A stretch of DNA of 33,576 nucleotides from Halothiobacillus sp. (GCA_023255735.1 JAGDVP010000014.1:1-33576), one strand, 5' to 3'. Positions 15,723 to 25,299 are shown, counted from the stretch's first letter. Notes: a model not told the origin generated them from the letters alone. Translations and numbers: made by a program.

Positions 15723-18361
15723 GGTTTTTCAGCGCTACTCATTGGTTCTATGGGTTTTGGGGCAATGGGGCGGTGGTTTAACGTGTCGGCGGCTAAATTG
15801 TGCAGATCACCACCGGGCAGAAGGTTCGCGCCGGGCGCCTCTGCCGGCTTGGCGTGCGGCACAAAAGCCACCTGCGCCGTGCGAAACAAGTCTTGGGGAA
15901 TATTATGCCCAGAACGGTGTGCCGCCGGAACAGTTTCCGCCTCGGGTGCCTCGGCGGGCGCAGCCAACGCTGCCATAGGCGTTAAGGATTCGCCTGAGGC
16001 ATTGGGTTCTGGCGATTCGAGCTCCGGCGTATCTTGGGGTAGCCGAATCATAATTCGTGCGCCGGTGACGGCGGGTGCACGCGCCTCTATCGTATCTGAA
16101 GCAGGGTTCGTTTGCGATTGCAGCGGGTTTTCATCCGGCGCAGTCAAAGCGGGTGCTGAAGTCAACTCCATCGCCCACTGTTCTTGCACATTGGTGGCAG
16201 TCACCACGCCGCCATGCTCTTCAACAATTTTTTTAACAATCGCTAAACCCAGCCCCGAGCCTTTCGGCCGCGTGGTGGCGTACGGCTCAAATAACCGATC
16301 AATCATCGTTTCAGGAAAACCCGGGCCATTATCAGTTACGTTCAGTTCCACCAGCGCCAGGCCGCCTTCTTGATGCAGGCTTGTGGTAACACACACCCGC
16401 GGCTCGCCATTGGGACAACCGTGCTCTGTTAAGGCTTGCTGGGCATTACGAATCAGATTATGCAGCACTTGCCGAATGCGCCCCACATCCGCCCGCACCC
16501 ATAAAGGCTCGCCAAAGGCATGATGCAGAACGGGGATTTCGCCGCCTTTGTATAAATCAATCACCTCGCCGACCAATTCATCTAAATTCAGTGCAGTGAG
16601 TTTCATTTGGGGTGAGCGGGCATATTCTGCAAACTCATTGACCATGAGCTTCATGGCCTCAACCTGATTGATGATGGTGCGGGTGGAGCGATCCAAAATT
16701 TGTCCCGATTCTTCCTCAAGCGTGCCGAGCAAGCGGCGGCGCAAACGCTCGGCCGATAACTGAATCGGCGTGAGCGGATTTTTAATTTCATGCGCCAGCC
16801 TTCGTGCCACCTCAGACCACGCGGCATCTCGCTGAGCTTGCAGCAAGGTGGTCACATCTTCAAACACCATCACAAACCCGCCCGTCACATCATCGGCCGG
16901 CAGCGCTGCGACACGGCTTAAGAGCACTTTGCGCCCCGCATCGCCCATAATGCGCACCTGCGCTTCAACCGTGGCGCCAGCCGGCAACTGCCCTGGCTCT
17001 AATAAGCCGCCAAACGCCGCACAAATGGGCTCAAGATGCGGGTAAGTTTGGCAAATCTCTGCCAAAGAGCAGCCATCAATATGCTGGCTTGTGATGCTGA
17101 GTAACTGCGTCACAATCGAGTTACTGCGCGTGATGCGGCCATCGGGTGAAAGGGTGAGCACGCCGGAGGATAAATGCTGAATCACCGTTTCCAGATAATC
17201 GCGCTCTTGGTCGGCCACCTCTTGCAATTGCTGCATTACCTGATGCGCTCGGCGCACCCGTGCGGTCATCGTATTGAACGATTGCACCAATTGGCCTAAA
17301 TCATCGCGCCGATCCACCGGCAAGCGCAGGCTGTAATCACCTTCCGCCACGGCACGCGTACCCGCCGCCAATTCTCGTATCGGCGCCAGTAATTTGCGCG
17401 CGGCAATAAAAGCCAGCCAGACCGCCGTCAGCAATGAGAGCAGCAACGCCAAGGTTAAGGCAAACGTGAAAGTTTTTTTGAGCGATTTATGCAGAAAAAT
17501 TAAGCTGCGGTATTCATTAAAAGCCGCCTGAACACTACCAGACAGCTGATTGGCGCGCGGTGAAATGGAATACAGCGCCTGCAATACTTGGCTGCTGCCA
17601 TCGCCCGTCAAACCGGCGGTGAGCGGCACCACCACGCGAATGCGCATGGTATCGCCGCCGCCCGGATCGAGCCCGATAAAATCTTTACCCGCCCGCGCGT
17701 GCGAGAGCGCCGTTTCATCGGGGCGCGCGGGCACAATTTCCTGCAAATCATCGGAAGCGGAGGCCACAATTAAATTGCGCTGGCCAAAAATCGTCATTTC
17801 GTGCGCGCCCGTGTTGCGGCGCACGGAATTTAAATCCAGCGCGATTAAATCACCCGAAATGCCCTTGAGTTGCTGCGCGGCGCGCAGCGTTTCATTCATG
17901 GCGGTGCGCATTTGGCCATCAAACGCCATCTGCGACAACGACAACGCATCATTCATGGCCTGCTCGACCTGCACATCAAACCAAGAATCAATGCCACGTT
18001 GAATAAACGATACCGAAAAATAAAACACGATCAATACGGGGATCGTGGTGAGGCCGACAAAGGTCAGCACCAGCCTTGCCGTGAGCCGCGCACCCGGTGT
18101 TCCGCGCCGGTAATGGCTAAACAGGCGAATAATGTGCGCCAGCACCACAAAAGCCAAAAACAAAATGCCCAGCGCGCTCAAGCCAAGCAAGGTGAGATAC
18201 AAATGTTCGGGCTGATCAGCGCGTTGTAATGACTCGGAGATCAGGTACATCAGCACCAAAAGCAGCACCACGACCATCATGCTGATGGGCGGCACCAAGC
18301 GGCGGATCCAACGCATATAAAATGCGCCCCAGTTCAGACCAAATGGCACGTTGCTTTTCAT
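15719..18361 (-). CDS. ntrY: NtrY-like sensor histidine kinase with C-terminal extension
   Basis: This 880-residue membrane kinase likely phosphorylates the NtrX encoded next. Three N-terminal membrane helices (~20-125) and one near 305-330 flank a periplasmic domain. Then come HAMP (~330-385), PAS (~400-500), a dimerisation domain with His524 in RRLAHEIKNPLTP, and an ATPase domain with LHNLIRNAQQAL, VTDNGPGFPE and GSGLGLAIV. After the G2 box an Ala/Pro/Glu-rich stretch of ~40 residues precedes the final strand GARIMIRLP, followed by a further low-complexity tail of ~100 residues; both are unusual. ATG 18361 is chosen because it lies just after the upstream gene. An earlier in-frame start would overlap that gene. 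Confidence 0.9.
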   Translation of the reverse strand: MKSNVPFGLNWGAFYMRWIRRLVPPISMMVVVLLLVLMYLISESLQRADQPEHLYLTLLGLSALGILFLAFVVLAHIIRLFSHYRRGTPGARLTARLVLTFVGLTTIPVLIVFYFSVSFIQRGIDSWFDVQVEQAMNDALSLSQMAFDGQMRTAMNETLRAAQQLKGISGDLIALDLNSVRRNTGAHEMTIFGQRNLIVASASDDLQEIVPARPDETALSHARAGKDFIGLDPGGGDTMRIRVVVPLTAGLTGDGSSQVLQALYSISPRANQLSGSVQAAFNEYRSLIFLHKSLKKTFTFALTLALLLSLLTAVWLAFIAARKLLAPIRELAAGTRAVAEGDYSLRLPVDRRDDLGQLVQSFNTMTARVRRAHQVMQQLQEVADQERDYLETVIQHLSSGVLTLSPDGRITRSNSIVTQLLSITSQHIDGCSLAEICQTYPHLEPICAAFGGLLEPGQLPAGATVEAQVRIMGDAGRKVLLSRVAALPADDVTGGFVMVFEDVTTLLQAQRDAAWSEVARRLAHEIKNPLTPIQLSAERLRRRLLGTLEEESGQILDRSTRTIINQVEAMKLMVNEFAEYARSPQMKLTALNLDELVGEVIDLYKGGEIPVLHHAFGEPLWVRADVGRIRQVLHNLIRNAQQALTEHGCPNGEPRVCVTTSLHQEGGLALVELNVTDNGPGFPETMIDRLFEPYATTRPKGSGLGLAIVKKIVEEHGGVVTATNVQEQWAMELTSAPALTAPDENPLQSQTNPASDTIEARAPAVTGARIMIRLPQDTPELESPEPNASGESLTPMAALAAPAEAPEAETVPAAHRSGHNIPQDLFRTAQVAFVPHAKPAEAPGANLLPGGDLHNLAADTLNHRPIAPKPIEPMSSAEKP

Positions 18362-18386
18362 GGGGTAAGATCCATCGAAAGCCCGC

Positions 18387-19016
18387 TCATAATCGAGGCA
18401 CCGACCACAAAAACCATTCGCTATTGAGCGCCCAGCGCGAATCAAACAAGGCGGGAAAGCGCAAAGGAATGGGCAACTTGTTCACATCCAACACCATGCG
18501 CACCCGCCCCACCAAATGGGCTTGGCCTGCCAAACTGTGCACCGAACAAATCGGCCAAGCGCGCACTTGACGCAAGGCACGCAAGGCGCCATCCAAGGTG
18601 CTGTAACTGCGCGCTTCGTGCTCCAACACATCGGTCACCAACCACGTTTGTGACAGCGCATGATATTCCAGCCGATAGTGCCGATCATCGGCTGCCAGCG
18701 TGCGCGCCCGCCACCAATCCCGCGGCTCGTCGATGACCGCCTGCAAAGTTAAATTTAAAGGAATGGCATTGCGCATGGCCTCAATCATTTCGGCATCGAA
18801 GGCAATTTGCAAATCCACATCCAAATACACCACGTCTTCGCGGATTTCGGCATGCGCATCGATGATTTGTGCGCTCGAAGCCAGCGCGCTTTGCGCCATC
18901 AGCAGCAGCAAGCCGCCGAGAATCAAACGCCCTGGGATGAATCGCCCTGAGATGAATCGCCAAAACCCATAACGCACCGCACCGCCCGCGCGAGCGCAGG
19001 CTAAACCAAACCCCAT
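18387..19016 (-). CDS. DUF4390 domain protein, exported
   Basis: This 209-residue protein is of the DUF4390 type, usually found between rsmB and ntrY. A hydrophobic signal segment ends in LLLMAQSALASS. Its body, starting AQIIDAHAEIREDVVYLDVD, is beta-rich, with a C-terminal block of the form RVRMVLDVNKLPIPLRFPAL and a terminal WSVPRL. The location is probably periplasmic. ATG 19016, 10 bases after the rsmB stop, is preferred over a longer reading inside rsmB. A 14-base unit (GGGATGAATCGCCC and GAGATGAATCGCC, plus strand 18931-18962) is repeated in the signal region. Its function is unknown; context ties it to NtrY sensing, which is only inference. Confidence 0.8.
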   Translation of the reverse strand: MGFGLACARAGGAVRYGFWRFISGRFIPGRLILGGLLLLMAQSALASSAQIIDAHAEIREDVVYLDVDLQIAFDAEMIEAMRNAIPLNLTLQAVIDEPRDWWRARTLAADDRHYRLEYHALSQTWLVTDVLEHEARSYSTLDGALRALRQVRAWPICSVHSLAGQAHLVGRVRMVLDVNKLPIPLRFPALFDSRWALNSEWFLWSVPRL

Positions 19017-19026
19017 CGAGCGCGGC

Positions 19027-20553
19027 TTAACGTTTTTCCAACACGGCATAGAAAAATCCATCATGACCTTGCGCCACGGGGAATGCTTGACGGCCAAGCG
19101 CTAAATCACCCGCGCGCATCGGCTCACCCCAAGCCACATCGAGCGGGCGGCATTTGGCATCGGGGTGGCGGGCTAAAAACGCGGCCACCTGAGCCGAATT
19201 TTCCTGATTGAGAATCGAACAGGTGGCATAAACCATGCGCCCCCCCACCCGCAAAAGCCCCCATAAGGCATCCATAATCGCCCGTTGGCGCGCCACCAGC
19301 TGAGGCAAATCATCCAAGCGGCGCAGGCGTTTAATGTCCGGGTGGCGGCGAATTACCCCCGTGGCAGAACACGGCACATCGGCCAAAATTCGATCAAACA
19401 ACACGCCATCCCACCAAAGCGCGGGCGTGCCGGCATCGCCCACAATCAAGCGAGCCATCGCGCGGCCCCGCTCAAGGTTCTCCTGCACCCGCGCCATGCG
19501 CAGCGTGTCGATATCCACCGCCGTAACCCGGCATTGTGGCTCATGCTGCAAAATGGCCAGCGTTTTACCGCCCGGCGCACTGCACGCATCCAAAACCTCA
19601 AGACCGGGCGCCAAAGCCAGTAAATCGACCACCCATTGCGCCGCCTCGTCTTGCACCGACACCTGCCCCTCGGCAAAACCCGGTAAGCGTTCCACCTCCA
19701 CGGGTTGAACTAAATTCACCCCACGCGAAGCATAGGCCGTAGGTACCGCCTCAATGGCGGCGGCGCGCAATGATTCGAGAAAGGCCGTCCGATCGCCCAT
19801 CACCCGCAGCGTCATCGGCGGATGCGTGGCCAAAGCCGCACCAATCTCGATTGCTTTAGCCTCGCCCCAATCTTGCTGCAACAAGGCAAATAACCAATCG
19901 GGCAAGCGTGCCGCCGTAGCCCCACTGGCGGAAGCGGTGGGGTCAACCCCTTCGGCCATTTGCCGCGCGGCGCGGCGCAACACCGCATTTAATAACCCGG
20001 TCGCCCAAGGATGCCCCAATTCGCGGGCCGCCTGAACCGTGGCGTTCACCGAGCGGGAAGCCTCTCGGCGCGCACCCAAAATGCGCTCCAACCCCACCAA
20101 AATCAGCAGTGAAATAATGGCCGACTTGGCCGGAATGGGGCGCTCAAGCAAGCTGTCGCGCCAAAAAACCAAAACCTCATAATGCCGCAACACCTCGTAA
20201 CTCATCGCTTGCACTAAGCCCCGATGCACCGGCTGGGCTTGGCTCAACACCCGAGCCAAGGCGCTATCCAATGAGTAACCTTGCGCGGTGACCACCAGCA
20301 AAAGCTGCGCGGCCAGCGCTTCTGGCGAAAGCTGCGGCAGGGATCGATAATTCACCCGTGCCGGCCGATCAGGATCGGCCTTAATGTCAGTGCGATGCGG
20401 CGCGCGGCTGGCCGGCGCTTTTGCGCTCGGCACATGCGCCGAGCGATTAACCCGCGTACCAGCCGACCCCACCGCGTGCGCCGCACCTTGCGCCACGCGG
20501 GTGGCAGCACCCCAAACGGAAGTACCCGGTGCTTTTTTTGATGAATCAGCCAA
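19027..20553 (-). CDS. rsmB: 16S rRNA m5C967 methyltransferase RsmB
   Basis: RsmB methylates C967 of 16S rRNA using S-adenosylmethionine. An N-terminal NusB-like domain (~75-220) precedes the methyltransferase domain, with the SAM motif VLDACSAPGGKT, the ADVPCSATGVIRRHPDIK block and the catalytic Cys in VYATCSILNQEN. As called it has 508 residues against about 430 in E. coli. The excess is a low-complexity Ala/Arg/Pro leader of ~66 residues. The called start is TTG 20553 with AGGA eight bases upstream, overlapping the fmt stop by 8 bases. GTG at 20355 (VNYRSLPQLS) would give the usual length and remains a serious alternative. Confidence 0.93.
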   Translation of the reverse strand: MADSSKKAPGTSVWGAATRVAQGAAHAVGSAGTRVNRSAHVPSAKAPASRAPHRTDIKADPDRPARVNYRSLPQLSPEALAAQLLLVVTAQGYSLDSALARVLSQAQPVHRGLVQAMSYEVLRHYEVLVFWRDSLLERPIPAKSAIISLLILVGLERILGARREASRSVNATVQAARELGHPWATGLLNAVLRRAARQMAEGVDPTASASGATAARLPDWLFALLQQDWGEAKAIEIGAALATHPPMTLRVMGDRTAFLESLRAAAIEAVPTAYASRGVNLVQPVEVERLPGFAEGQVSVQDEAAQWVVDLLALAPGLEVLDACSAPGGKTLAILQHEPQCRVTAVDIDTLRMARVQENLERGRAMARLIVGDAGTPALWWDGVLFDRILADVPCSATGVIRRHPDIKRLRRLDDLPQLVARQRAIMDALWGLLRVGGRMVYATCSILNQENSAQVAAFLARHPDAKCRPLDVAWGEPMRAGDLALGRQAFPVAQGHDGFFYAVLEKR

Positions 20554-21481
20554 GAGAAGATCCTAAAAGTTGATGATGACGCGCAAAATCGGCCGCTGAA
20601 ATTCGCTTGCCGCCCGCCTGCTGGCAAGCCAATACCCGCAGCCCCCCGGCGCTTGTGGCCACGACAAACCCGGTGGCATCCACAGCAACCACGGTGCCAG
20701 GTTTGGCATTCGGGCTATTTTGCTCAACCCGCGCAGACCAAATACGCAGCACCTCGCCCTGAAACAAAGTAAAAGCAACCGGCCAAGGATCAAACGCCCG
20801 CACCCGCCGCGCCAACCCATCGGCCGCCTCGCGCCAATCAAGCAAACCCTCCGGTTTGGCCAATTTAGCGGCATAACAGGCTTGCGCGTCATCCTGAACC
20901 TCGGGCACGAGCGTGCCTTTGATGATTCCGGGCAAAGCCGTCATCAGCGCGCAAGCGCCCAAAACGGCCAGCCGATCATGCAGCGTGGCGGCGGTATCTT
21001 GCGGCGAAATGGGTTCTGCCACCTTATACAGCATATCGCCGGTATCAAGCCCTTGCGCCATTTGCATAATCGTAATGCCGGTTTGCGCATCGCCCGCCTC
21101 AATTGCTCGGGCAATGGGCGCCGCACCGCGCCAGCGCGGCAGCAATGAGGCATGAATGTTAATCGCCCCTAAGCGCGGTATCGCCAAAACCGCTACCGGC
21201 AAAATCAAACCATAAGCCGCCACGATCATCACATCAGGCTTGAAGGCGGCCAAAACCTGTTGCGCCTCGGCATCGCGCAAAGTTTGCGGTTGCAAAACAT
21301 TGATGCCCAATGCCTGCGCGGTGGCTTTCACCGGCGAAGGCGCGAGCTTCTGACCGCGTCCCGCCGGGCGATCCGGCTGGGTATAAACCGCCACCACCTC
21401 AACGGCATCATCCTGCGCCAACGCTTGCAACGCGGGCACGGCAAACTGAGGGGTCCCCGCATAAATCACCCGAGTTTTCAT
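20546..21481 (-). CDS. fmt: Methionyl-tRNA formyltransferase
   Basis: Fmt formylates initiator Met-tRNA using 10-formyltetrahydrofolate. The 311-residue enzyme begins RVIYAGTPQFAVPALQAL and has the catalytic block NIHASLLPRWRGAAPIARAI with the conserved Asn, His and later Asp (GLDTGDML). The C-terminal OB-like domain covers ~205-311. Its ATG overlaps the def stop by four bases (ATGA), so deformylase and formyltransferase are translated together. Confidence 0.97.
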   Translation of the reverse strand: MKTRVIYAGTPQFAVPALQALAQDDAVEVVAVYTQPDRPAGRGQKLAPSPVKATAQALGINVLQPQTLRDAEAQQVLAAFKPDVMIVAAYGLILPVAVLAIPRLGAINIHASLLPRWRGAAPIARAIEAGDAQTGITIMQMAQGLDTGDMLYKVAEPISPQDTAATLHDRLAVLGACALMTALPGIIKGTLVPEVQDDAQACYAAKLAKPEGLLDWREAADGLARRVRAFDPWPVAFTLFQGEVLRIWSARVEQNSPNAKPGTVVAVDATGFVVATSAGGLRVLACQQAGGKRISAADFARHHQLLGSSLG

Positions 21482-22008
21482 AAAAAGTCCTTGGCATCCA
21501 GCGCTCTATGGCGCTGCGCTTTCTCAAGTTTCTTGCGAATCCGCTGCTGCTTGAGTGGCGATAAGTAATCGATAAACAGTTTGCCGTTTAAATGATCAAT
21601 TTCATGCTGAATACACACGGCCAACAACCCACCCGTTGTCAGTTCAAACGAGGCGCCTTGCACCGTTTGCGCCCGCACGGTAACCGATTCACTGCGCATC
21701 ACCTTGTCATTAATATCGGGGATCGACAGGCAACCCTCCTCGGATTCAATGAGTCCCTCGCGATCAACAATAATTGGGTTAATAAACACCATAGGCGCCG
21801 CAGGCTTACCCTCATCGGCGCAATCGGCCACAAAAAAACGCTGATGCACATCTACTTGCGTCGCGGCTAAACCGACGCCGCGCGAGGCATACATCGTTGA
21901 CATCATTTGGTCTGCCACCTGCGCCAAATGCGCATCAAACTGCGTCACATCGGTCGCCACACGCCGCAGCCGTTCATCAGGGAAAAGTACAATCTCAAGT
22001 AACGACAT
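21478..22008 (-). CDS. def: Peptide deformylase
   Basis: Deformylase removes the formyl group from nascent proteins. The 176-residue protein shows all three motifs: GVGLAATQV (45-52), EGCLS with metal ligand Cys93, and QHEIDHL with His135, Glu136 and His139. Metal is normally Fe(II). ATG 22008 (MSLLEIVLFPDERL) is the first ATG and matches the family; a TTG three codons earlier is unlikely. It is the first gene of the minus-strand operon running to the acyltransferase at 10542. Confidence 0.97.
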   Translation of the reverse strand: MSLLEIVLFPDERLRRVATDVTQFDAHLAQVADQMMSTMYASRGVGLAATQVDVHQRFFVADCADEGKPAAPMVFINPIIVDREGLIESEEGCLSIPDINDKVMRSESVTVRAQTVQGASFELTTGGLLAVCIQHEIDHLNGKLFIDYLSPLKQQRIRKKLEKAQRHRALDAKDFL

Positions 22009-22353
22009 ACACACCAAGACCCAAAATCATTAAAAAACAACCCGCTGAATCCCAGCCGGCCAAACCGAACCCATCGCCGCAAATCCGCGCACCAAGGCAT
22101 CGAACTTGCTGCAAAAAACACGCAAAAAAACCACTCAACCCATCCGCGCAAACACGCCTTTGGCAATTCACTTGTGGACACCGCGTGCAAATTCTTTTAC
22201 AAATAACTTGTTTTACCGCAACATTGTACGCGAGCCCAAGCTATGTACCTAGCCATGCGCCTGCGCGGCAGGCGTTCAACTAATCTAATCATAAGGTTCG
22301 TGGCTATCTAAATGTTGCCCTCGTTTTCGGCGCAAAACCCAAGGATGTTACTC
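22009..22353. other. Divergent intergenic region between def and the LysM gene
   Basis: This 345-base stretch separates the two large divergent operons and must hold both promoters. I see no gene, tRNA or terminator in it. The most A/T-rich part is 22185-22230. TTTACA at about 22196 is a possible -35, but no matching -10 is convincing in either direction. AAGGA at ~22341 is the ribosome site of the LysM gene. Confidence 0.5.
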
Positions 22354-23541
22354 ATGCGATCGTCAAAAGGACTACCCGTTCTACTAACCTTATCTCTCTC
22401 TGCAGCCCTTTTGGCTGGCTGCGCTTCTGAGCGCCCGCCAGTTAATTTGGCGAATGTACCCACCACGCAAGATCGACTGCCGCTGGGCGCCACGCGCGGT
22501 CCGGTTAAAGGCAATCTCACGCCGGAAGAAACCAAAGCGCAATTCATTTCGCTCAAAGCGGATGAATATACGGTCAAAAAAGGCGACACACTCTGGTCGA
22601 TTGCGAACCACTTTTTAAAAGACCCGTACTACTGGCCGGAGATTTGGTACGACAACCCGCAAATCCAAAACCCGCATAAAATTTATCCGGGCGACAAAAT
22701 TGGCATTATGTATATCGGTGGCAAGCCGCGCCTAGGCATTACGATGCGCCCGCATATCCGCTATGAAACCTTGCCGCCTGAAATCAGTGCCATTCCGCTG
22801 GATACACTCAAACCGTTCCTCTCTTACGACCAAGTCATGAGCGAGAATGAATTGAACGCCGCACCTTATGTGCTCGCCAATCGCGATGATGCCATGGCTA
22901 CAAGTTTAGGCGATGTGGTTTATGCCCGCCCAGCCCTCACCGCCGCCAGCGAAAACTATGCCATTGTGGGCAAAGGCAAAGCGCTGATTGATCCCAAATC
23001 CGGCGAATTACTCGGCTACCGAGCCATTTACAAAGGCGAGGCGCAAATCACCCAGCGCGGCGACCCCACCACGCTGCGCATCGTTAAAAGCCAACGTGAA
23101 ATTTTAGATGGCGACCGTTTTGTGCCGATGACCAACGAGCCGTTCGATCACGCGGTCACCCCCAGCATTCCTGCCGTGCCAATTGATGCCGTTGTCATTG
23201 ACATCCCTGATGCACTCACGCAAGTGGCCACCTATCAAGTGGTGTTTATTAATGCCGGCAGCCAAAATGGCTTACAACCCGGTGACATGCTGCGCTTAAG
23301 CAAACCTGGACGCGTCGTGAGTGATAAATACACCGAAAACGAACAGGAACTCAATAAAAACGCCGAACCACAGGGCTTTGAAATCCCCAAACCACCCCAA
23401 GTCAAACTGCCCGATTTCCCCATTGGCACCGCCATGGTGTTCCGCACCTACGATCGGGTGAGCCTGGCCTTAGTGGTTAACACGAAGCGACCGATTCGCT
23501 TAGGCGATTTAGCGCAAACACCAACGGCACCGCTTGATTAA
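22354..23541 (+). CDS. LysM domain lipoprotein
   Basis: This 395-residue predicted lipoprotein carries a signal peptide ending in LLAGC (Cys23) and one LysM domain (~65-112, YTVKKGDTLWSIANHFLKDP) that probably binds peptidoglycan. The C-terminal ~280 residues are beta-rich and lack a peptidase motif. They resemble the conserved LysM proteins encoded ahead of dprA in many beta- and gammaproteobacteria. ATG 22354 is chosen over upstream ATGs because AAGGA stands 8 bases before it and it begins a proper signal peptide (MRSSKGLPVLLTLSLS). It probably heads the dprA-smg-topA run. A role in envelope maintenance is inference. Confidence 0.88.
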   Translation: MRSSKGLPVLLTLSLSAALLAGCASERPPVNLANVPTTQDRLPLGATRGPVKGNLTPEETKAQFISLKADEYTVKKGDTLWSIANHFLKDPYYWPEIWYDNPQIQNPHKIYPGDKIGIMYIGGKPRLGITMRPHIRYETLPPEISAIPLDTLKPFLSYDQVMSENELNAAPYVLANRDDAMATSLGDVVYARPALTAASENYAIVGKGKALIDPKSGELLGYRAIYKGEAQITQRGDPTTLRIVKSQREILDGDRFVPMTNEPFDHAVTPSIPAVPIDAVVIDIPDALTQVATYQVVFINAGSQNGLQPGDMLRLSKPGRVVSDKYTENEQELNKNAEPQGFEIPKPPQVKLPDFPIGTAMVFRTYDRVSLALVVNTKRPIRLGDLAQTPTAPLD

Positions 23542-23588
23542 GATTTAGCCAATCAAACCTAAATCAATGATGGGGTAACACGGCCATT

Positions 23589-24752
23589 TTGACGACTTCC
23601 TCATTAACGCCCGACTTCGCCGAACGTCGGGCGTTGTTATTTTTAATCACCATCCCTGGCATGGGTCCCAAGCGCCTGCGCCGGTTGCTCGATGGCTTTG
23701 ATAGCCGCGAAGCGGCACTCATCGCGCCCGCAGAGGCATGGGAGCGGCTGGGTTTACCCAGCACACTGGCGCGCCAGCAACCGAGGGGCGATGCCACCCG
23801 CGTGCAAAGCATGCTCGACTGGCTTGATCGCCACGAGCATAACCATCTCATTACCACTGCTGACGCGGCCTACCCGATGCTGCTCAAAACCCTGCCCGAT
23901 GCCCCTGCCGCGCTATTTGCTCGGGGTGATGCGCGCTTACTGCAAGAGCCGCAGCTGGCCATTGTCGGCTCACGCAGCCCCACGGGCGGCGGCTTGGCCA
24001 ATGCGCGGGCTTTTGCCAGATACCTCTCCCGCCAAGGATTTGTCATCACTAGTGGCTTGGCTCTGGGCATTGATGCCGCTGCCCATCGGGGTGCGTTATC
24101 TGCCCATGGCGCCACTATCGCGGTCATGGGCACAGGACCTGATGTGATTTACCCGCGCGAACATTTGGCTTTAAGTGAAGAAATTGTGCAGGCCGGCGGG
24201 CTGTTAGTGAGCGAATGGCCGCCCGGAACACAGGCACGCAAAGAACACTTCCCCCGCCGTAACCGCTTAATTAGCGGCATGGCCGAGGGGGTTTTGGTGG
24301 TGGAGGCCGGCTTGCAAAGCGGCTCGCTCATTACCGCCCGCTTGGCCTCCGAGCAAGGGCGCGAAGTTTTTGCGATTCCAGGCTCCATCCACAACCCCTT
24401 AAGCCGAGGCGCTCATCGCTTGATTCGCGATGGCGCAAAACTGGTGGAAACCGGGCAAGATATTTTTGAAGAACTGGCCGCAAGCCTCGGGGCAAGGCTG
24501 CGCCAAATGGCCTCAGATGAATCAGATTTAGCGCCAGATACCGGCAACGCAAGCGCCTCATCCGCGCACCCCGCGCTTGATCCCGAGCAGCAGCAACTTT
24601 TGAATCACTTAGGCTTCGATCCCCAGTCGGCTGATACACTGATTGCACTAAGTGGATTGACCCCCGCCGAAGTTTCCTCCATCCTCCTCATGCTTGAACT
24701 GGCCGGATATGTCACCACACTACCCGGCGGGCTGTACATGCGAACGGTTTAA
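23589..24752 (+). CDS. dprA: DNA processing protein DprA
   Basis: DprA binds incoming single-stranded DNA and loads RecA during transformation. The 387-residue protein has an N-terminal helix-hairpin region (IPGMGPKRLRRLLDGF), a Rossmann-like core with IVGSRSPTGGG and TSGLALGIDAAAHRGAL, PGTQARKEHFPRRNRLISG, and a C-terminal winged-helix-like DML1 domain (~320-387). The start is TTG 23589, as no ATG or GTG lies before the conserved region. GGGG lies ~15 bases upstream, so the start is moderately secure. comF also lies in this window. No other competence genes are visible, so transformability is not shown. Confidence 0.93.
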   Translation: MTTSSLTPDFAERRALLFLITIPGMGPKRLRRLLDGFDSREAALIAPAEAWERLGLPSTLARQQPRGDATRVQSMLDWLDRHEHNHLITTADAAYPMLLKTLPDAPAALFARGDARLLQEPQLAIVGSRSPTGGGLANARAFARYLSRQGFVITSGLALGIDAAAHRGALSAHGATIAVMGTGPDVIYPREHLALSEEIVQAGGLLVSEWPPGTQARKEHFPRRNRLISGMAEGVLVVEAGLQSGSLITARLASEQGREVFAIPGSIHNPLSRGAHRLIRDGAKLVETGQDIFEELAASLGARLRQMASDESDLAPDTGNASASSAHPALDPEQQQLLNHLGFDPQSADTLIALSGLTPAEVSSILLMLELAGYVTTLPGGLYMRTV

Positions 24753-24804
24753 CACCCCATGCCGCCCGGCCGCCGGCACACAGCCACCCGTCTTGAGAGA
24801 ATTC

Positions 24805-25299
24805 ATGAAAGAAACCGTGCTTGATTTACTAATGTATTTATTTGAAAACCACATGGAAGAAGAGCCGCATCTGCCGCCTGAACCCTTGCGCCTTGAGCTG
24901 CAACAAAAATTATTGGCCGCCGGATATGACTCAGATGAAATCAGCCGGGCGTTTTCTTGGCTGGATGGCGCCAGCGATTCACCCGCACTCGCGCTTGCGA
25001 ATGTGGTGGCAAACACGCCAAAACCCAGCTCGTTTCGCATGTATACCGATGAAGAGCAGGCCGTGCTGGATATCGAGGCGCGTGGTTTTTTGCTGCAGCT
25101 GGAAGAAATTGGCGTGCTCAGCAGCACCACGCGGGAAACGGTCATTGAGCGCGCATTAGCACTCGATCATCCCGAGATGGATCTCGATGACATCAAGTGG
25201 GTGGTCATGCTCGTGCTGTTTGCACGTCCCGGTGAAGAAGCGGCTTTTGCGTGGATGGAAGAGCTTGTTTTTGCCGAAACCACCGACCTTGTTCATTAA
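24805..25299 (+). CDS. smg: Smg family protein (DUF494)
   Basis: This 164-residue acidic, helical protein of the Smg/DUF494 family is typically found between dprA and topA. It begins MKETVLDLLMYLFENHMEEE and contains LEIEARGFLLQLEEIGVL-like and DHPEMDLDDIKWVVMLVL blocks. ATG 24805 has GAGAG just upstream. A longer reading from 24694 would start inside dprA and contains no conserved sequence. Its molecular function is unknown. Confidence 0.92.
   Translation: MKETVLDLLMYLFENHMEEEPHLPPEPLRLELQQKLLAAGYDSDEISRAFSWLDGASDSPALALANVVANTPKPSSFRMYTDEEQAVLDIEARGFLLQLEEIGVLSSTTRETVIERALALDHPEMDLDDIKWVVMLVLFARPGEEAAFAWMEELVFAETTDLVH

Noticed and set aside
15708-16373. 221-codon plus-strand frame opposite the ntrY tail
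   Set aside because: Antisense of the Ala/Pro-rich region; the Ser/Gly-rich product has no recognisable domain.
22018-22311. Possible tRNA or small RNA in the divergent gap
   Set aside because: No cloverleaf, TTCGA-type arm or terminator could be found by eye.
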